Assembly (NCBI GenBank): GCA_017935045.1
Contig: JAGBIJ010000014.1
Coordinates: 1 to 64,000 of the forward strand
Length of the DNA stretch: 64,000 nucleotides
Source of the DNA: Muribaculaceae bacterium
GTDB lineage: Bacteria; Bacteroidota; Bacteroidia; Bacteroidales; Muribaculaceae
Direction: 5' to 3'
Position 1 is the first letter of the stretch, and the number at the start of each line of letters is the position of its first letter. Both the position numbers and the translations under genes were made by a program. Positions 33,654-42,900 of this stretch are shown one piece after another. Below the pieces are notes generated by a model, which had not been told where the DNA came from, did not search any database, and was given only the letters and a program-made list of their open reading frames with translations.

Positions 33654-34787
33654 ATGAATCTGCGCCGCGTCATATCGCTACTGCCGCCCCTGCTGTTGCT
33701 CGCGGCCTGCTCCCGTCCCTCCGCGCCGGGAGCTGACAGCGCCGCGTCCGCTCCCGCGCCGCCGGTGGCCGACATTACCTCCGAAGCGCGTGCATGGGCC
33801 GACTCCGTGACCGACGCCATGACGCTGGAAGAACAGGTCGGGCAACTATTCATGCCCGCCTCCTTCACGCGTACCGACAAGGCCACCATGCGCCTGATGA
33901 CTAAATACGTGGCCGACGACAAGGTGGGCGGCATGGTCTTCCTCAAGGGCGACACCCTCTCTATGCGACTGATAGCCGACTCGCTGCAGAAGATTTCCCG
34001 CATACCCATGTTTCTGGCCGTTGACGCCGAGTGGGGCCTGGGCATGAGGCTCGCCGGAGCCACCGTCTACCCCAAGAACTGGCTCCTGACCGATGTCGAC
34101 GAGCAGTGGATGTACACCTACGGCCACAGCGTAGCCTCCGAGTGCGCCGCCGTAGGGCTCAACATGGTACTCGGACCGGTACTCGACGTCGCCCCCGGAC
34201 CCGGCACCGTCATGTTCCGCCGCTCCCTGGGCTCTGACCCTGAGTACGTCGCCCGCATGGGCGTAGCCTACGCCCGGGGCGTAGAGGACGCCGGCCTTAT
34301 ACCGGTGGCCAAGCACTTCCCCGGCCATGGCTTCACGCGCACCGACTCCCACGACCTGCTGCCCCTGATCCGCCGCACAGCCGCCGAGATGGACAGCATA
34401 GACCTGCTACCTTTCCGCCGCTACATCGACCTGGGCTTCCCCGCCATCATGGCCGGACACATAGCCGTGCCCGCCCTCAGCGGCGACTCCGTGCCCGCCG
34501 TCCTCTCCCCCAAAGTCATCTCCGTGCTGCTGCGCGACCGGCTGCGCTTCCACGGACTGCTTATCACCGATGCCCTCAACATGAAAGCACTTGACGGCGG
34601 CATGGCCGACTCGCGTGCCGTTGCCACCCTGCGCGCCGGAGCCGACATGCTCATAGCCCCCGTCGACACACGCCGCTCCGAAGCCGAGGTAATCGAGGCA
34701 GTCCGTACTGGCAAATTGCCACAAAAAACCATCCAAGACCGCTGCCGCCGTATATTGTTCTATAAGTATCTTTTTTTACTTCGCTGA
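33654..34787 (+). CDS. GH3-family beta-N-acetylhexosaminidase-like lipoprotein
   Basis: A lipoprotein of 377 residues: signal peptide with lipobox LAAC (Cys19) and a Pro/Ala/Ser-rich linker. The catalytic domain has the NagZ-type signatures KHFPGHGFTRTDSH, whose His acts as acid/base through the Asp-His pair, and LLITDALNMKAL with the nucleophile Asp. It comprises only the GH3 N-terminal barrel, as in NagZ, which trims N-acetylglucosamine from peptidoglycan. The longer Bacteroidetes forms with a fused beta-lactamase-like domain are not matched here: the protein stops just after the barrel. It is coupled with the nucleotidase gene. Confidence 0.9.
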   Translation: MNLRRVISLLPPLLLLAACSRPSAPGADSAASAPAPPVADITSEARAWADSVTDAMTLEEQVGQLFMPASFTRTDKATMRLMTKYVADDKVGGMVFLKGDTLSMRLIADSLQKISRIPMFLAVDAEWGLGMRLAGATVYPKNWLLTDVDEQWMYTYGHSVASECAAVGLNMVLGPVLDVAPGPGTVMFRRSLGSDPEYVARMGVAYARGVEDAGLIPVAKHFPGHGFTRTDSHDLLPLIRRTAAEMDSIDLLPFRRYIDLGFPAIMAGHIAVPALSGDSVPAVLSPKVISVLLRDRLRFHGLLITDALNMKALDGGMADSRAVATLRAGADMLIAPVDTRRSEAEVIEAVRTGKLPQKTIQDRCRRILFYKYLFLLR

Positions 34788-34834
34788 CCATTTCAATCCA
34801 AAACGCAGCAAAAGGTTAATCAATGTTAAAAACC

Positions 34835-34865
34835 TTTGAATCCTCAAAATAACTCCGTATATTTG
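34835..34865 (+). promoter_or_regulatory. Promoter before the sorting-domain remnant and BspA-like gene
   Basis: TTTG (34835-34838), 19 bases, TATATTTG (34858-34865); full consensus. Start near 34,870, about 230 bases before the BspA-like ATG. Confidence 0.8.
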
Positions 34866-34867
34866 CG

Positions 34868-35087
34868 CCATCAAGGGCAAATTCCTGAACATACGCGACA
34901 TACAAGAATACGTCTCCGGCGTGGAGAACATGGAGGCCGACGCCGAAGTTGAGTATCAGATCTACAATATGTCCGGCGTGCATGTGCGCACCGCCTCCTC
35001 AGGCCATGACTGGCGCGAAGGCCTGCCCCCGGCCTCTACCTGATCCGCTACTCCAATGGCGCCGTCCGAAAAGAATACGTCCACTAA
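34868..35087 (+). pseudogene. Remnant of a T9SS cargo gene (C-terminal sorting domain, frameshifted)
   Basis: Translation from 34,868 reads IKGKFLNIRDIQEY, then VEYQIYNMSGVHVRTASSG and HDWREGLPP, followed by a stop after three residues. Adding one base after CCCCCGG restores GLYLIRYSNGAVRKEYVH and a natural stop at 35,085-35,087. This is the shape of a type A T9SS sorting domain (strand, GxxV-R, then GLY-x-I/V-R and a basic end). The body of the cargo protein is missing, so a deletion appears to have joined the promoter to the tail, followed or preceded by a frameshift. Confidence 0.65.
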
Positions 35088-35100
35088 CCACTAAGCATCT

Positions 35101-36543
35101 ATGAAAAAAATAATCTTCCTGCTTCTGACGCTCCTTGCAGCCTGCGGCGCCTCCGCCGCCGACTTCAAGGCCGGAGGCATCTATTACAATATAAACGAAG
35201 ACGGCAAATCAGTGTCGGTCACTTCGTCCGATGACCGTAACGAGCTGTACAGCGGAAATATAAATATCCCTGAGTCAGTGAAATTCAATTCTAAAAAATA
35301 TGCCGTAACCGCTATCGGAAGTTATGCATTTGATAATTGCACGGCTCTGACTTCGGTCAAGCTGCCTAGCTCGGTCACACGAATCGATGACGGAGCGTTC
35401 CGTGGCTGCTCAGCGCTTAGCTCTATCAACATTCCGACTGCGGTAGAACATATCCTATCCAGTGCATTTCAAGATTGCTCATCTCTAACCTCGTTTGTCA
35501 TTCCGCCTGCCGTAACTACAATTACTCCATACGTTTTCAGCGGTTGCTCCTCTCTTGCTTCTGTTTCTATCCATGATAAAGTGGACCATATCTGTGAATA
35601 CGCATTCAGCGGCTGTTCCAGCTTAAAAGCCCTGATAATTCCTGAAGCAACCACATATTTCGGTACACGAGCGTTTCAAAACTGCACCTCTCTGACTACC
35701 GTCAACATCCCTTCGGACTCGTTCTGGATTGAGGAATACATTTTCGCAGGGTCAGGCTTAACTGACTTTAAGATTGAAACTCCATGGATAAGCCGATTTA
35801 TGCTGGCCGATTGTCCGGAACTGAAGTCCCTGATTATCCCCGCGACTTTGTCCAGCATCGGCAACGGTGGTATCAGCAAATGTCCCAAATTGAAAAAGGT
35901 AACTATCGAAGACTCTCCGGAATATCTGAAAATGAAAGCAGCGGAGCGTGACCCCGAAGGTCATCCGGAAGAGTCGAATGTGCCTGTATTCAGCACTTGC
36001 GGTATAGAGGAACTCTATATCGGCCGTCAGATAGGCATTTTTGACAACTTGACATTCGGCGAATCGCTTCGCTCAGTCAGCTTCGGCAACTACGTAAAAG
36101 ATATCGGTAGCTGGTTCCACGACTGTTATAATCTGGCTTATCTATCCATTCCTGAGTCTATAGATAAAATAGATGCCTATACATTCTTGCGCTGCACAGA
36201 CCTGAGCACTATCAACATGCATCGGGCCGAGCCGCCCGAACTTTTCCAATATTCATTCAGCTCCCAGACATACCAGAGAGCTACGCTCCATATACCCAAA
36301 GGGTCGAAACAGGCATACAGCGAGGCACCCTTCTGGAAGGATTTCCTCAATGTGGCAGACGACCTGGAGGCCGCCGGCATAGACGGCGTGACGGCTGACA
36401 CTGACAACGGCAGCTTCGACGTCTACGACCTGCAGGGACAGCTGTTGCTCCGCTCCGCAGGCGCAGACGCTCTGTCGTCGCTCGCGCCAGGCATCTACAT
36501 CAAGGCCGCCGGCTCGCGCACCGAGAAAATAATAATCCGGTAA
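35101..36543 (+). CDS. BspA-like leucine-rich repeat surface protein with T9SS-type tail
   Basis: Signal peptide (cleavage near ASAADF), then about ten LRR_5 repeats of the Treponema/BspA type with recurring FxxCSSLxSxxIPxxVTxIxxxAF units (for example GCSSLASVSIHDKVDHICEYAF in part). The repeats form a solenoid used for adhesion in oral and gut Bacteroidetes. The final 60 residues read SFDVYDLQGQLLLRS, LAPGIYIKAAG and TEKIIIR, a T9SS sorting domain. The gene is preceded by a decayed sorting domain of the same kind, so the site may be a cassette for surface proteins. Confidence 0.88.
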   Translation: MKKIIFLLLTLLAACGASAADFKAGGIYYNINEDGKSVSVTSSDDRNELYSGNINIPESVKFNSKKYAVTAIGSYAFDNCTALTSVKLPSSVTRIDDGAFRGCSALSSINIPTAVEHILSSAFQDCSSLTSFVIPPAVTTITPYVFSGCSSLASVSIHDKVDHICEYAFSGCSSLKALIIPEATTYFGTRAFQNCTSLTTVNIPSDSFWIEEYIFAGSGLTDFKIETPWISRFMLADCPELKSLIIPATLSSIGNGGISKCPKLKKVTIEDSPEYLKMKAAERDPEGHPEESNVPVFSTCGIEELYIGRQIGIFDNLTFGESLRSVSFGNYVKDIGSWFHDCYNLAYLSIPESIDKIDAYTFLRCTDLSTINMHRAEPPELFQYSFSSQTYQRATLHIPKGSKQAYSEAPFWKDFLNVADDLEAAGIDGVTADTDNGSFDVYDLQGQLLLRSAGADALSSLAPGIYIKAAGSRTEKIIIR

Positions 36544-36557
36544 GCCACGACCTTGCG

Positions 36558-37772
36558 TCAGAAACGGATGCCGGTAACGGCGCCAAAAGCTATGATTGCA
36601 TTGGCGAAGGAGTAGTCGTGGCTCTTGTACCAGTTGACGTCGGCGCTGCCGAATACTCCGGCGAAAAAGTTCCCGAGATTGTATGCAAGCGCCGTGCGGC
36701 CTTTTACGTTCAGAGCGGCGCGCTCGCAGCGGCCCTCTACGCTGTCGGCCAGAGAGTGCTTATAGCCGAGCGCGCCCATACCTGTAATGTTCCATACCCA
36801 TTTGGGATGAAAAACCCAGTTGTAGCCATAGCCGGCCAGCACACAGAAGTCATTGTAGTTGAAGCGGAAATGACGCTGCGTGCCGGGTATCTGCGCCTGC
36901 ATGGCCTGCGGAAGCGAAGAGAAATCCATGTCTATGTCCTGATGGGCCAGACTTATGCCGAGCATAAACGAGCCCTGGCTGCGCTTCTGTATCTTGGAGT
37001 AATTGTAGGCCGCGCCGTGGTAATACCGGCCGTGATTGAAAAAGTAATAGGCGTCCAGGCCATAGCTCTCAAGCTGCAGGTCGGGAAAATGGTATTTTAT
37101 CCATCTTTTCCCATGCTCGTCGTGATAATGCCCTATCTGCCTTATCTCGGTGCCGTCGCGGTTGCGTGAATAGTAGACATTGACCCAGAACAGGGCGCAG
37201 CTGAAGCTGAAGTCATAGCGCTTCTGGCGGGCCGGCCTATGGGAGACAAGGCGATTGAGATTAGCCTGATAACTCAGCCCTACTGCCATAAAGGAGACTG
37301 ACGGACCGATACCCGAATATATCTCTGAGAGCATGCGGATGTGCATCCTGTCCAGTGTCATGGAGTACGAGTCGGTCCAGTTGGACATACGCACCAGCGC
37401 TTTCCACTTCTTGCCTGTAGGCAAGACATAATCGTGATCGTAGGTGTTGAACGTACGATCCGCCCAATTATAGGTATTGACACAGAACTTGAGAAATCTC
37501 GGATAACGTATAGTCGTGTCGGCGATGGAGTACGTATGGTCTTTTATCCTGTCCAGCCACCAGTCGCTGCGCGTGCCACCCGCAGTGTCGGGCGCATCGG
37601 GATTGCCGCCGACGCCCGGAATACCGGCTGCGTCATAGGTAAGCGCCGGCACGGTATCGGCGGATATGGCTGCAGCTACCGAATCGGCTGAAAGCGAATA
37701 TGACCGCGACGCTTGCAGCGTCGCGGCGCATATATGAATCAAAATCGCGGTCAGTATGCCTCTGTATTTCAT
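36558..37772 (-). CDS. DUF4421 family outer-membrane protein
   Basis: A 404-residue secreted protein with signal peptide. The segment NTYNWADRTFNTYDHDYVLPTGKKW and the barrel-like alternating strands after it (GISLAHQDIDMDF, DFCVLAGYGYNWVFHPKW, ending VTGIRF) are features of DUF4421 as I know it (quoted in pieces of one region: FNTYDHDYV). A beta-barrel in the outer membrane is likely. Function unknown. Its start overlaps the DUF2007 stop by four bases. Confidence 0.8.
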   Translation of the reverse strand: MKYRGILTAILIHICAATLQASRSYSLSADSVAAAISADTVPALTYDAAGIPGVGGNPDAPDTAGGTRSDWWLDRIKDHTYSIADTTIRYPRFLKFCVNTYNWADRTFNTYDHDYVLPTGKKWKALVRMSNWTDSYSMTLDRMHIRMLSEIYSGIGPSVSFMAVGLSYQANLNRLVSHRPARQKRYDFSFSCALFWVNVYYSRNRDGTEIRQIGHYHDEHGKRWIKYHFPDLQLESYGLDAYYFFNHGRYYHGAAYNYSKIQKRSQGSFMLGISLAHQDIDMDFSSLPQAMQAQIPGTQRHFRFNYNDFCVLAGYGYNWVFHPKWVWNITGMGALGYKHSLADSVEGRCERAALNVKGRTALAYNLGNFFAGVFGSADVNWYKSHDYSFANAIIAFGAVTGIRF

Positions 37773-37981
37773 TCCGGACGGTCGTCGAGCAGACGGCGTG
37801 CCTGCCCGTACTGGGCGTCGCTGACCACATACAGACCTACCTGCGAGGTGCCGGCATCGGGCGCGGGAAACACGTCCGACATGGCGCTTCCCTCCACTAT
37901 GGTCTCTATGCCGCGGTCAGCGAGAAAGCCTTTGTCTATATAAGCTATAGTCTCTGTGTTGTAAGTCTTCAGCAGTTTCAT
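37769..37981 (-). CDS. DUF2007 small protein (putative signal-transducing)
   Basis: A 70-residue soluble protein: MKLLKTYNTETIAYIDKGFL, GIETIVEGSAMSDVFP and VGLYVVSDAQYGQARRLLDD. This beta-alpha-beta pattern, with an ACT/GlnB-like fold, fits DUF2007. No enzymatic residues are seen. It is coupled by a four-base overlap to the DUF4421 gene, a pairing that hints at shared regulation only. Confidence 0.8.
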   Translation of the reverse strand: MKLLKTYNTETIAYIDKGFLADRGIETIVEGSAMSDVFPAPDAGTSQVGLYVVSDAQYGQARRLLDDRPE

Positions 37982-38052
37982 GGCGCAAAAAAGTTTAAAG
38001 GGTTATATAACTTTTCAACGCCGCGACAACGCCGTTGGTTCGCCGGCATGCG

Positions 38053-39168
38053 TCACTTGATGCCGGCCTTGTCGAGAGCGGCCTGATAACGCCGGGCGTT
38101 CTGCAGATGTTCCTCGTATGTGACGGCGAAATTATGCGAGCCGCTGAAGTCTTCCTTGGCGCACATATACAGATAGTCGTGCGGACGCGACGAGAGGATG
38201 GCGTCGATCGTAGCCGCCGAGGTCGTACGGATAGGTCCGGGAGGCAGTCCCTCGTACATATATGTGTTGAAGGGAGAATCGTAGCGGGTCATCTCGTTGG
38301 TCACGCGCTTGATACCGAAATCGCCTATGGCATATTTCACTGTAGGGTCAGCCTGAAGTTTCATTCCCTTTTGCAGACGGTTGATATACAGCCGTCCTAT
38401 CGTGCCTTTCTCAGCCGCCTGATTGGTCTCCTCGTCCACTATAGAAGCCAGAACCGCGATCTGCCGGGGCGAGAGATGAAGCTGCTCGGCACGCTCCAGT
38501 CGTTGTGGCGTCCAGAATGAATCATAGACATTGCGCATCTTGCGTACGATCTCCTGCGCCGAGACGGTCCAGTAGAACTCATAGGTGTCGGCCAGGAAAA
38601 TTATCATTACGTAATCGGGATCTGTATCGCATTTTTTCAGAAACTCGGCGTCATTCAGAGCTGCGAGAAGCGAGTCGGCGGGGACATCGAGCTTGGCGGC
38701 GAACTTGCGGGCAAGCGATGCCTTGTCACGCTCGTTCTGCAGCGTCACGCGGATACCGGTCTGGCCGCCGTGGGTCAGGACGCGGGCGCCCTCCATAGGA
38801 GTCATGCCCTCCTCTATTTTATATGCGCCGTGACGCATAAGCGACCGTCCGCCGGCTATTATCATGGCCTGATGCAGATCCTCGGCGTAATCACTGCCCA
38901 GATATTTGGCCACACTGTCCTCCACCTGCTTCTCTGTGGCATTGCGCGGCACCTTGATGATGGCTGTATGGCGGGCGCTCTTGTTAAGCATAGGCACTAT
39001 GACCACTACGCCTATGGCTACAAGTGCGACAATAATGAGCAAAAACGACACTGTCAGCACCCGGGAAGGCCCTTTCTTTTTCTTACGCCGCAGACCTTCA
39101 TCCGAGTCTGCATCCGACCCGCGGGTCCCCTGTTTCTGAGGATCAGCACAATACTTGCTTACATTCAT
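38053..39168 (-). CDS. mltG: Endolytic murein transglycosylase MltG
   Basis: Inner-membrane enzyme that cuts nascent glycan strands. Start placed at 39,168 (MNVSKYC) because the minus-strand -7 element TAACTTTG (39199-39192) lies within the longer frame. A basic stretch RRKKKKG is followed by one transmembrane helix and then the LysM-like and YceG domains: catalytic Glu in ASIVDEETNQ, then LYINRLQKGMKLQADPTVKYA and EGLPPGPI. The length of 371 residues is normal. Confidence 0.94.
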   Translation of the reverse strand: MNVSKYCADPQKQGTRGSDADSDEGLRRKKKKGPSRVLTVSFLLIIVALVAIGVVVIVPMLNKSARHTAIIKVPRNATEKQVEDSVAKYLGSDYAEDLHQAMIIAGGRSLMRHGAYKIEEGMTPMEGARVLTHGGQTGIRVTLQNERDKASLARKFAAKLDVPADSLLAALNDAEFLKKCDTDPDYVMIIFLADTYEFYWTVSAQEIVRKMRNVYDSFWTPQRLERAEQLHLSPRQIAVLASIVDEETNQAAEKGTIGRLYINRLQKGMKLQADPTVKYAIGDFGIKRVTNEMTRYDSPFNTYMYEGLPPGPIRTTSAATIDAILSSRPHDYLYMCAKEDFSGSHNFAVTYEEHLQNARRYQAALDKAGIK

Positions 39169-39229
39169 GATGACTTCATTAGTTCGAACTGCAAAGTTAC
39201 AAAAAATCTTGAAATAAGTGTAATCTAAA

Positions 39230-39268
39230 CAAAAAAAAGCTGTCCGCGCCGGGGATACGCGGACAACC
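39230..39268 (-). terminator. Terminator of the PepSY-like gene
   Basis: TGTCCGCG (39241-39248) pairs with CGCGGACA (39258-39265); on the minus strand it is followed by GC and eight T residues (39238-39231). Confidence 0.8.
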
Positions 39269-39312
39269 ATGTCAGATTTATATAAGCGCAGCGGCTATGT
39301 TCAGCAGCATGC

Positions 39313-39945
39313 TTATCGCTGCAGTACGGCAGCCGCAGGATTGAATTTTACGGTCCGGGCTTTGCCGCCACGGTCGTGGCGCGCCTTGCGGTGTCCGTCT
39401 TTCTTACCGCACTTCGACTGCCTGGCAGACAACTTGTGTCCGGTTATCTTACCGTCGGTCTTGGATACTGCCGCCTTGCCTTTGCCATAAGTGCCGGCAG
39501 CGTACTCCACCAGATACCCTTCCGGATACACCTCGATTTCCTCTATACTGTCCATCACGCCGCCATTTACGAGGTCATCGCCCGACAGAGTCGTGATTAC
39601 AGTCTGCTCCGGCACCAGAGCCACAAGGGTGCTGCTGGGAAGCATCACGCCATCGGGAGCCTCCACTTGGGTCCAGTTGCCGGCATAATCGAATGTAATC
39701 TCATATCCATCGCTCATGGTGACGTCATACTCGTGGTCCTTGAAATCGTTGACCACGCTGCTGACAGCCGTAGAGGGAAACAGGGTATTGATGAATGTCT
39801 GCGCGTTTTCAGGCAGACTCCGGAATGTCATGCTGGCAGCCTCCACAGGCCCGATGCCCGGATTAAGCCGAGGCATCTGTTTCTGAGCCATGGCCGGAAC
39901 AGCGGCCAAAGCGGCCAAAGCCAATGTAATGAATGTCTTTTTCAT
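39313..39945 (-). CDS. PepSY-like (DUF2874) secreted protein
   Basis: Start at 39,945 (MKKTFITLAL); a signal peptide ends at PAMAQ. The mature region has two repeats of the PepSY-like beta-lactamase-inhibitor type: LPENAQTFINTLFPSTAVSSV, then DYAGNWTQVE, and SIEEIEVYPEGYLVEY. The last 40 residues are strongly basic (SKCGKKDGHRKARHDRGGKAR), which is unusual for the family and suggests binding to nucleic acid, lipid A or another anion. Not linked to neighbours. Confidence 0.75.
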   Translation of the reverse strand: MKKTFITLALAALAAVPAMAQKQMPRLNPGIGPVEAASMTFRSLPENAQTFINTLFPSTAVSSVVNDFKDHEYDVTMSDGYEITFDYAGNWTQVEAPDGVMLPSSTLVALVPEQTVITTLSGDDLVNGGVMDSIEEIEVYPEGYLVEYAAGTYGKGKAAVSKTDGKITGHKLSARQSKCGKKDGHRKARHDRGGKARTVKFNPAAAVLQR

Positions 39946-40054
39946 AGTATGCTTTATCATTTAATCTGATTTTATAACAAGAGGAGCGGACGCTCTGTTT
40001 ATAGACTGTAGATTAAAAAATGCAAAAAACGCGCTCTGTCACGGAAAAAAACAG

Positions 40055-40062
40055 TAAATTTG
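40055..40062 (+). promoter_or_regulatory. -7 element of rsgA, adjacent to the start codon
   Basis: TAAATTTG ends only four bases before the rsgA ATG at 40,067. No good -33 box was found. If used, the transcript would start at or within a base or two of the ATG. Confidence 0.55.
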
Positions 40063-40066
40063 CAGC

Positions 40067-41011
40067 ATGCAAGGTATAATAGTGAGAAATACCGGAAGCT
40101 GGTATGAAGCGCTTCCTCTCGATGCCCCGGAAGGGACCGCAGCCATCAGATGCAAGGTCAAAGGCAACTTCCGAATCAAGGGGATACGCACCACCAGCCC
40201 TGTGGCAGTCGGCGACGAGGTAACCATAGCCCTTACCCCGGACGGCACCGGTTTCATTACCGGCATAGCTCCGCGCCGCAATTATATCATCCGCCGAGCC
40301 TCCAATCTGTCGAAGGAGAGCCACATTCTGGCCGCCAACATAGATCTGGCCTTTCTGGTCATCACTCTGCGTGAGCCGCAGACCACCACTACATTCATCG
40401 ACCGGTTTCTGGCTACGGCCGAGGCTTACGCGGTGCCGGCGGCGCTGGTAATCAACAAGTGCGACCTCTGGGACGATGAGGACCGCGAGCTGGCCGACGC
40501 CATCCGCACGCTCTACGAGTCGGCGGGCTACGAGGTGGAGTATGTCTCTGCCGCCACAGGCTCCGGAGTCGACGCCCTGCGCCGTCTGGCCCAGGACAAG
40601 ACAGTGCTGCTCGCCGGCAACAGCGGAGTGGGCAAAAGCTCGCTCATCAACGCGCTGATACCTGGGCTGGACCTGCGTACAGGCCATATCTCGGATATCC
40701 ATCATACGGGCATGCATACCACTACTTTCTCAGAGATGTATCCCCTGCCCGGAGGAGGACGGCTCATCGACATCCCCGGCGTAAAAGGGTTTGGCACCAT
40801 AGACTTCGACCCTGCTCAGGTCAGCCACTACTTTCCCGAGATTTTCCGCGAGTCGGAGCATTGCCGCTTCCGGGGATGCACGCATACCCACGAGCCGGGA
40901 TGCGCCGTGCGCCGCGCCCTGGACGAACACCGCATAGCGCAGAGCCGCTATGCATCCTATCTCTCGATAATGGAGGACGCCAACCCGGACAAATACCGCA
41001 AACCCTACTAA
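40067..41011 (+). CDS. rsgA: Ribosome small-subunit GTPase RsgA
   Basis: Late-acting 30S assembly GTPase. The 314 residues contain an N-terminal OB fold (IVRNTGSWYEA), a circularly permuted G domain with order G4 (NKCD) - G1 (AGNSGVGKSSLINAL) - G3 (DIPGVKGFG), and the C-terminal zinc knuckle CRFRGCTHTHEPGC. MQGIIVRNTGSWY is the natural N-terminus, so the start is secure although it sits almost on the promoter. dnaB follows after 14 bases. Confidence 0.96.
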   Translation: MQGIIVRNTGSWYEALPLDAPEGTAAIRCKVKGNFRIKGIRTTSPVAVGDEVTIALTPDGTGFITGIAPRRNYIIRRASNLSKESHILAANIDLAFLVITLREPQTTTTFIDRFLATAEAYAVPAALVINKCDLWDDEDRELADAIRTLYESAGYEVEYVSAATGSGVDALRRLAQDKTVLLAGNSGVGKSSLINALIPGLDLRTGHISDIHHTGMHTTTFSEMYPLPGGGRLIDIPGVKGFGTIDFDPAQVSHYFPEIFRESEHCRFRGCTHTHEPGCAVRRALDEHRIAQSRYASYLSIMEDANPDKYRKPY

Positions 41012-41025
41012 CCGACACCTGAAAG

Positions 41026-42585
41026 ATGGCAGACAACAACCGCCCCGCTAAACCCCGTCATACACCCCAGTACACCGATGTCAACGGCAAACTGCAGCCC
41101 CAGGCCACAGAGCTGGAGGAGATGGTGCTCGGTGCCCTGATGCTTGAGAAAGACGCCTATACGACCGTATGCGACCTGCTCGTGCCCGACAGTTTCTACG
41201 ACCCGCGCAACCAGCTTATATACGAGGCCATAGCGCAGCTCGGCGCCAACCAGCGCCCTATTGACATGCTGACCGTAGTCGAGCAGCTGCGCGCCAACGG
41301 CACGCTGGAGCGTGTGGGCGGAGCCGTGACCGTCACGGAGCTTACGGCCCGTGTGACCTCGGCGGCACACATCGAGTTCCACGCCCGCATCATAGCCCAG
41401 AAATATCTGGCACGCCGTCTGATAGCTTTCGCTTCCAACATAGAGGGGCAGGCTTTCGACGAGGCCAATGACATAGACGACCTGCTGCAAGCCGCCGAGG
41501 GAGAGCTGTTTGAGATTTCGCAGACGCAGCTCAAACGCGAGGTCGTGCAGGTAGACCCCATCATCAGCCAGGCCATGCAGCAGATTCAGGCCGCCGCCAA
41601 CCGCGAGAGCGGCCTCTCGGGCCTGCCTACAGGCTATACCGGACTGGACGCCATGACTTCGGGATGGCAGAACTCCGACCTTATCATCATAGCGGCGCGT
41701 CCGGCCATGGGCAAGACGGCGTTCGTACTGTCCATGGCCAAAAACATGGCGGTGGACTTCAATATACCTGTAGGCATTTTTTCTCTGGAGATGAGCAATA
41801 TACAGCTCGTGAACCGTATGATATCCAATGTCTGCGAAATCAAGGGCGAGACAATCCGCTCCGGCCGCCTCTCCGACCACGAGTGGGATCAGCTCAACCA
41901 GCGTGTGAGATACCTCTACGGGGCCCCTATGTATATCGACGAGACTCCGGGACTCTCCATCACGGAGCTGCGCACCAAGGCGCGCCGTCTCGTACGCGAG
42001 CATGACGTGAAGATAATCATCATCGACTACCTGCAGCTGATGAACGCCACAGGCATGAAATTCGGTTCGCGCGAACAGGAGGTCAGCACCATATCCCGCT
42101 CTCTCAAGGCTTTGGCCAAGGAGTTGAACATACCCATCATAGCCCTGTCGCAGCTCAACCGCTCCACTACCACCCGCGACGACAAGCGCCCCATCCTCTC
42201 CGACCTGCGTGAGTCCGGAGCCATAGAGCAGGACGCTGACTTCGTAGCCTTTATCCATCGTCCGGAATACTACACCCACTCTGCCGTCGACGAGGAGAAC
42301 AACGACATCCGCGGCCTGGCCGAATTCATCATAGCCAAGCACCGCAGCGGCCAGGTCGGCACCGTAAAGATGCGCTTCACAAGCCAATTCGTACGCTTCG
42401 AGAACTGGGACGAGAGCCGCCGCATGATTCAGACCACGGTCCAGAGCCGCATGAACACCGAAGACGACGCCGCCGAGCCAGCCGCCCCTGCCCTGCTCTC
42501 CGGCGGCGCTGCCGGAGCCGATCCGTTTGCCGGCTCCCCTATGCCCGACATCATGCCGGCACCCGGCGAAAGCACTCCGTTCTGA
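41026..42585 (+). CDS. dnaB: Replicative DNA helicase DnaB
   Basis: Hexameric helicase of the replication fork. The N-terminal domain (QATELEEMVLGALM) and the RecA-like motor are complete: Walker A ARPAMGKTAF (224-233), Walker B IIIDYLQLM, then ALSQLNRS and LRESGAIEQDAD. No intein is present (519 residues). The C-terminal 50 residues are Ala/Pro-rich. It follows rsgA by 14 bases. Confidence 0.97.
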   Translation: MADNNRPAKPRHTPQYTDVNGKLQPQATELEEMVLGALMLEKDAYTTVCDLLVPDSFYDPRNQLIYEAIAQLGANQRPIDMLTVVEQLRANGTLERVGGAVTVTELTARVTSAAHIEFHARIIAQKYLARRLIAFASNIEGQAFDEANDIDDLLQAAEGELFEISQTQLKREVVQVDPIISQAMQQIQAAANRESGLSGLPTGYTGLDAMTSGWQNSDLIIIAARPAMGKTAFVLSMAKNMAVDFNIPVGIFSLEMSNIQLVNRMISNVCEIKGETIRSGRLSDHEWDQLNQRVRYLYGAPMYIDETPGLSITELRTKARRLVREHDVKIIIIDYLQLMNATGMKFGSREQEVSTISRSLKALAKELNIPIIALSQLNRSTTTRDDKRPILSDLRESGAIEQDADFVAFIHRPEYYTHSAVDEENNDIRGLAEFIIAKHRSGQVGTVKMRFTSQFVRFENWDESRRMIQTTVQSRMNTEDDAAEPAAPALLSGGAAGADPFAGSPMPDIMPAPGESTPF

Positions 42586-42695
42586 CGTATCACACGATTA
42601 CGACGGAACTTTTACGCACACACATTCGTTATACTGTCAAAGCGGACTGAATCAGTCTGCCTGACCCAGTGTAGAAACTATAAACTATAAATACT

Positions 42696-42869
42696 ATGTC
42701 ACACAAGAATCATCACTCAGGCAGCCCAGCTGAACAAGAGAGAGAGAAGATAGCACGCAACCGCCGCCGCATGTACCGTCTGTGGCTTTGGATAGGAGTA
42801 ATCATACTGTGTGCGCTACTGTTTTTCTGGATCTTCGACATCGGCACCTTTATCGGCCCCAACCAGTAA
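42696..42869 (+). CDS. Small single-pass membrane protein (57 aa)
   Basis: An ATG at 42,696 opens 57 codons: a polar, basic N-terminus (MSHKNHHSGSPAEQ ... NRRRMYR), one transmembrane helix LWLWIGVIILCALLFFWIF and a short tail. Positive charges before the helix predict a cytoplasmic N-terminus. A terminator follows 32 bases after its stop. No family recognised, but clean composition and the terminator support a real gene. Confidence 0.6.
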   Translation: MSHKNHHSGSPAEQEREKIARNRRRMYRLWLWIGVIILCALLFFWIFDIGTFIGPNQ

Positions 42870-42900
42870 ACAATCAGCCCGAATCAGTAAAAAATACAAA

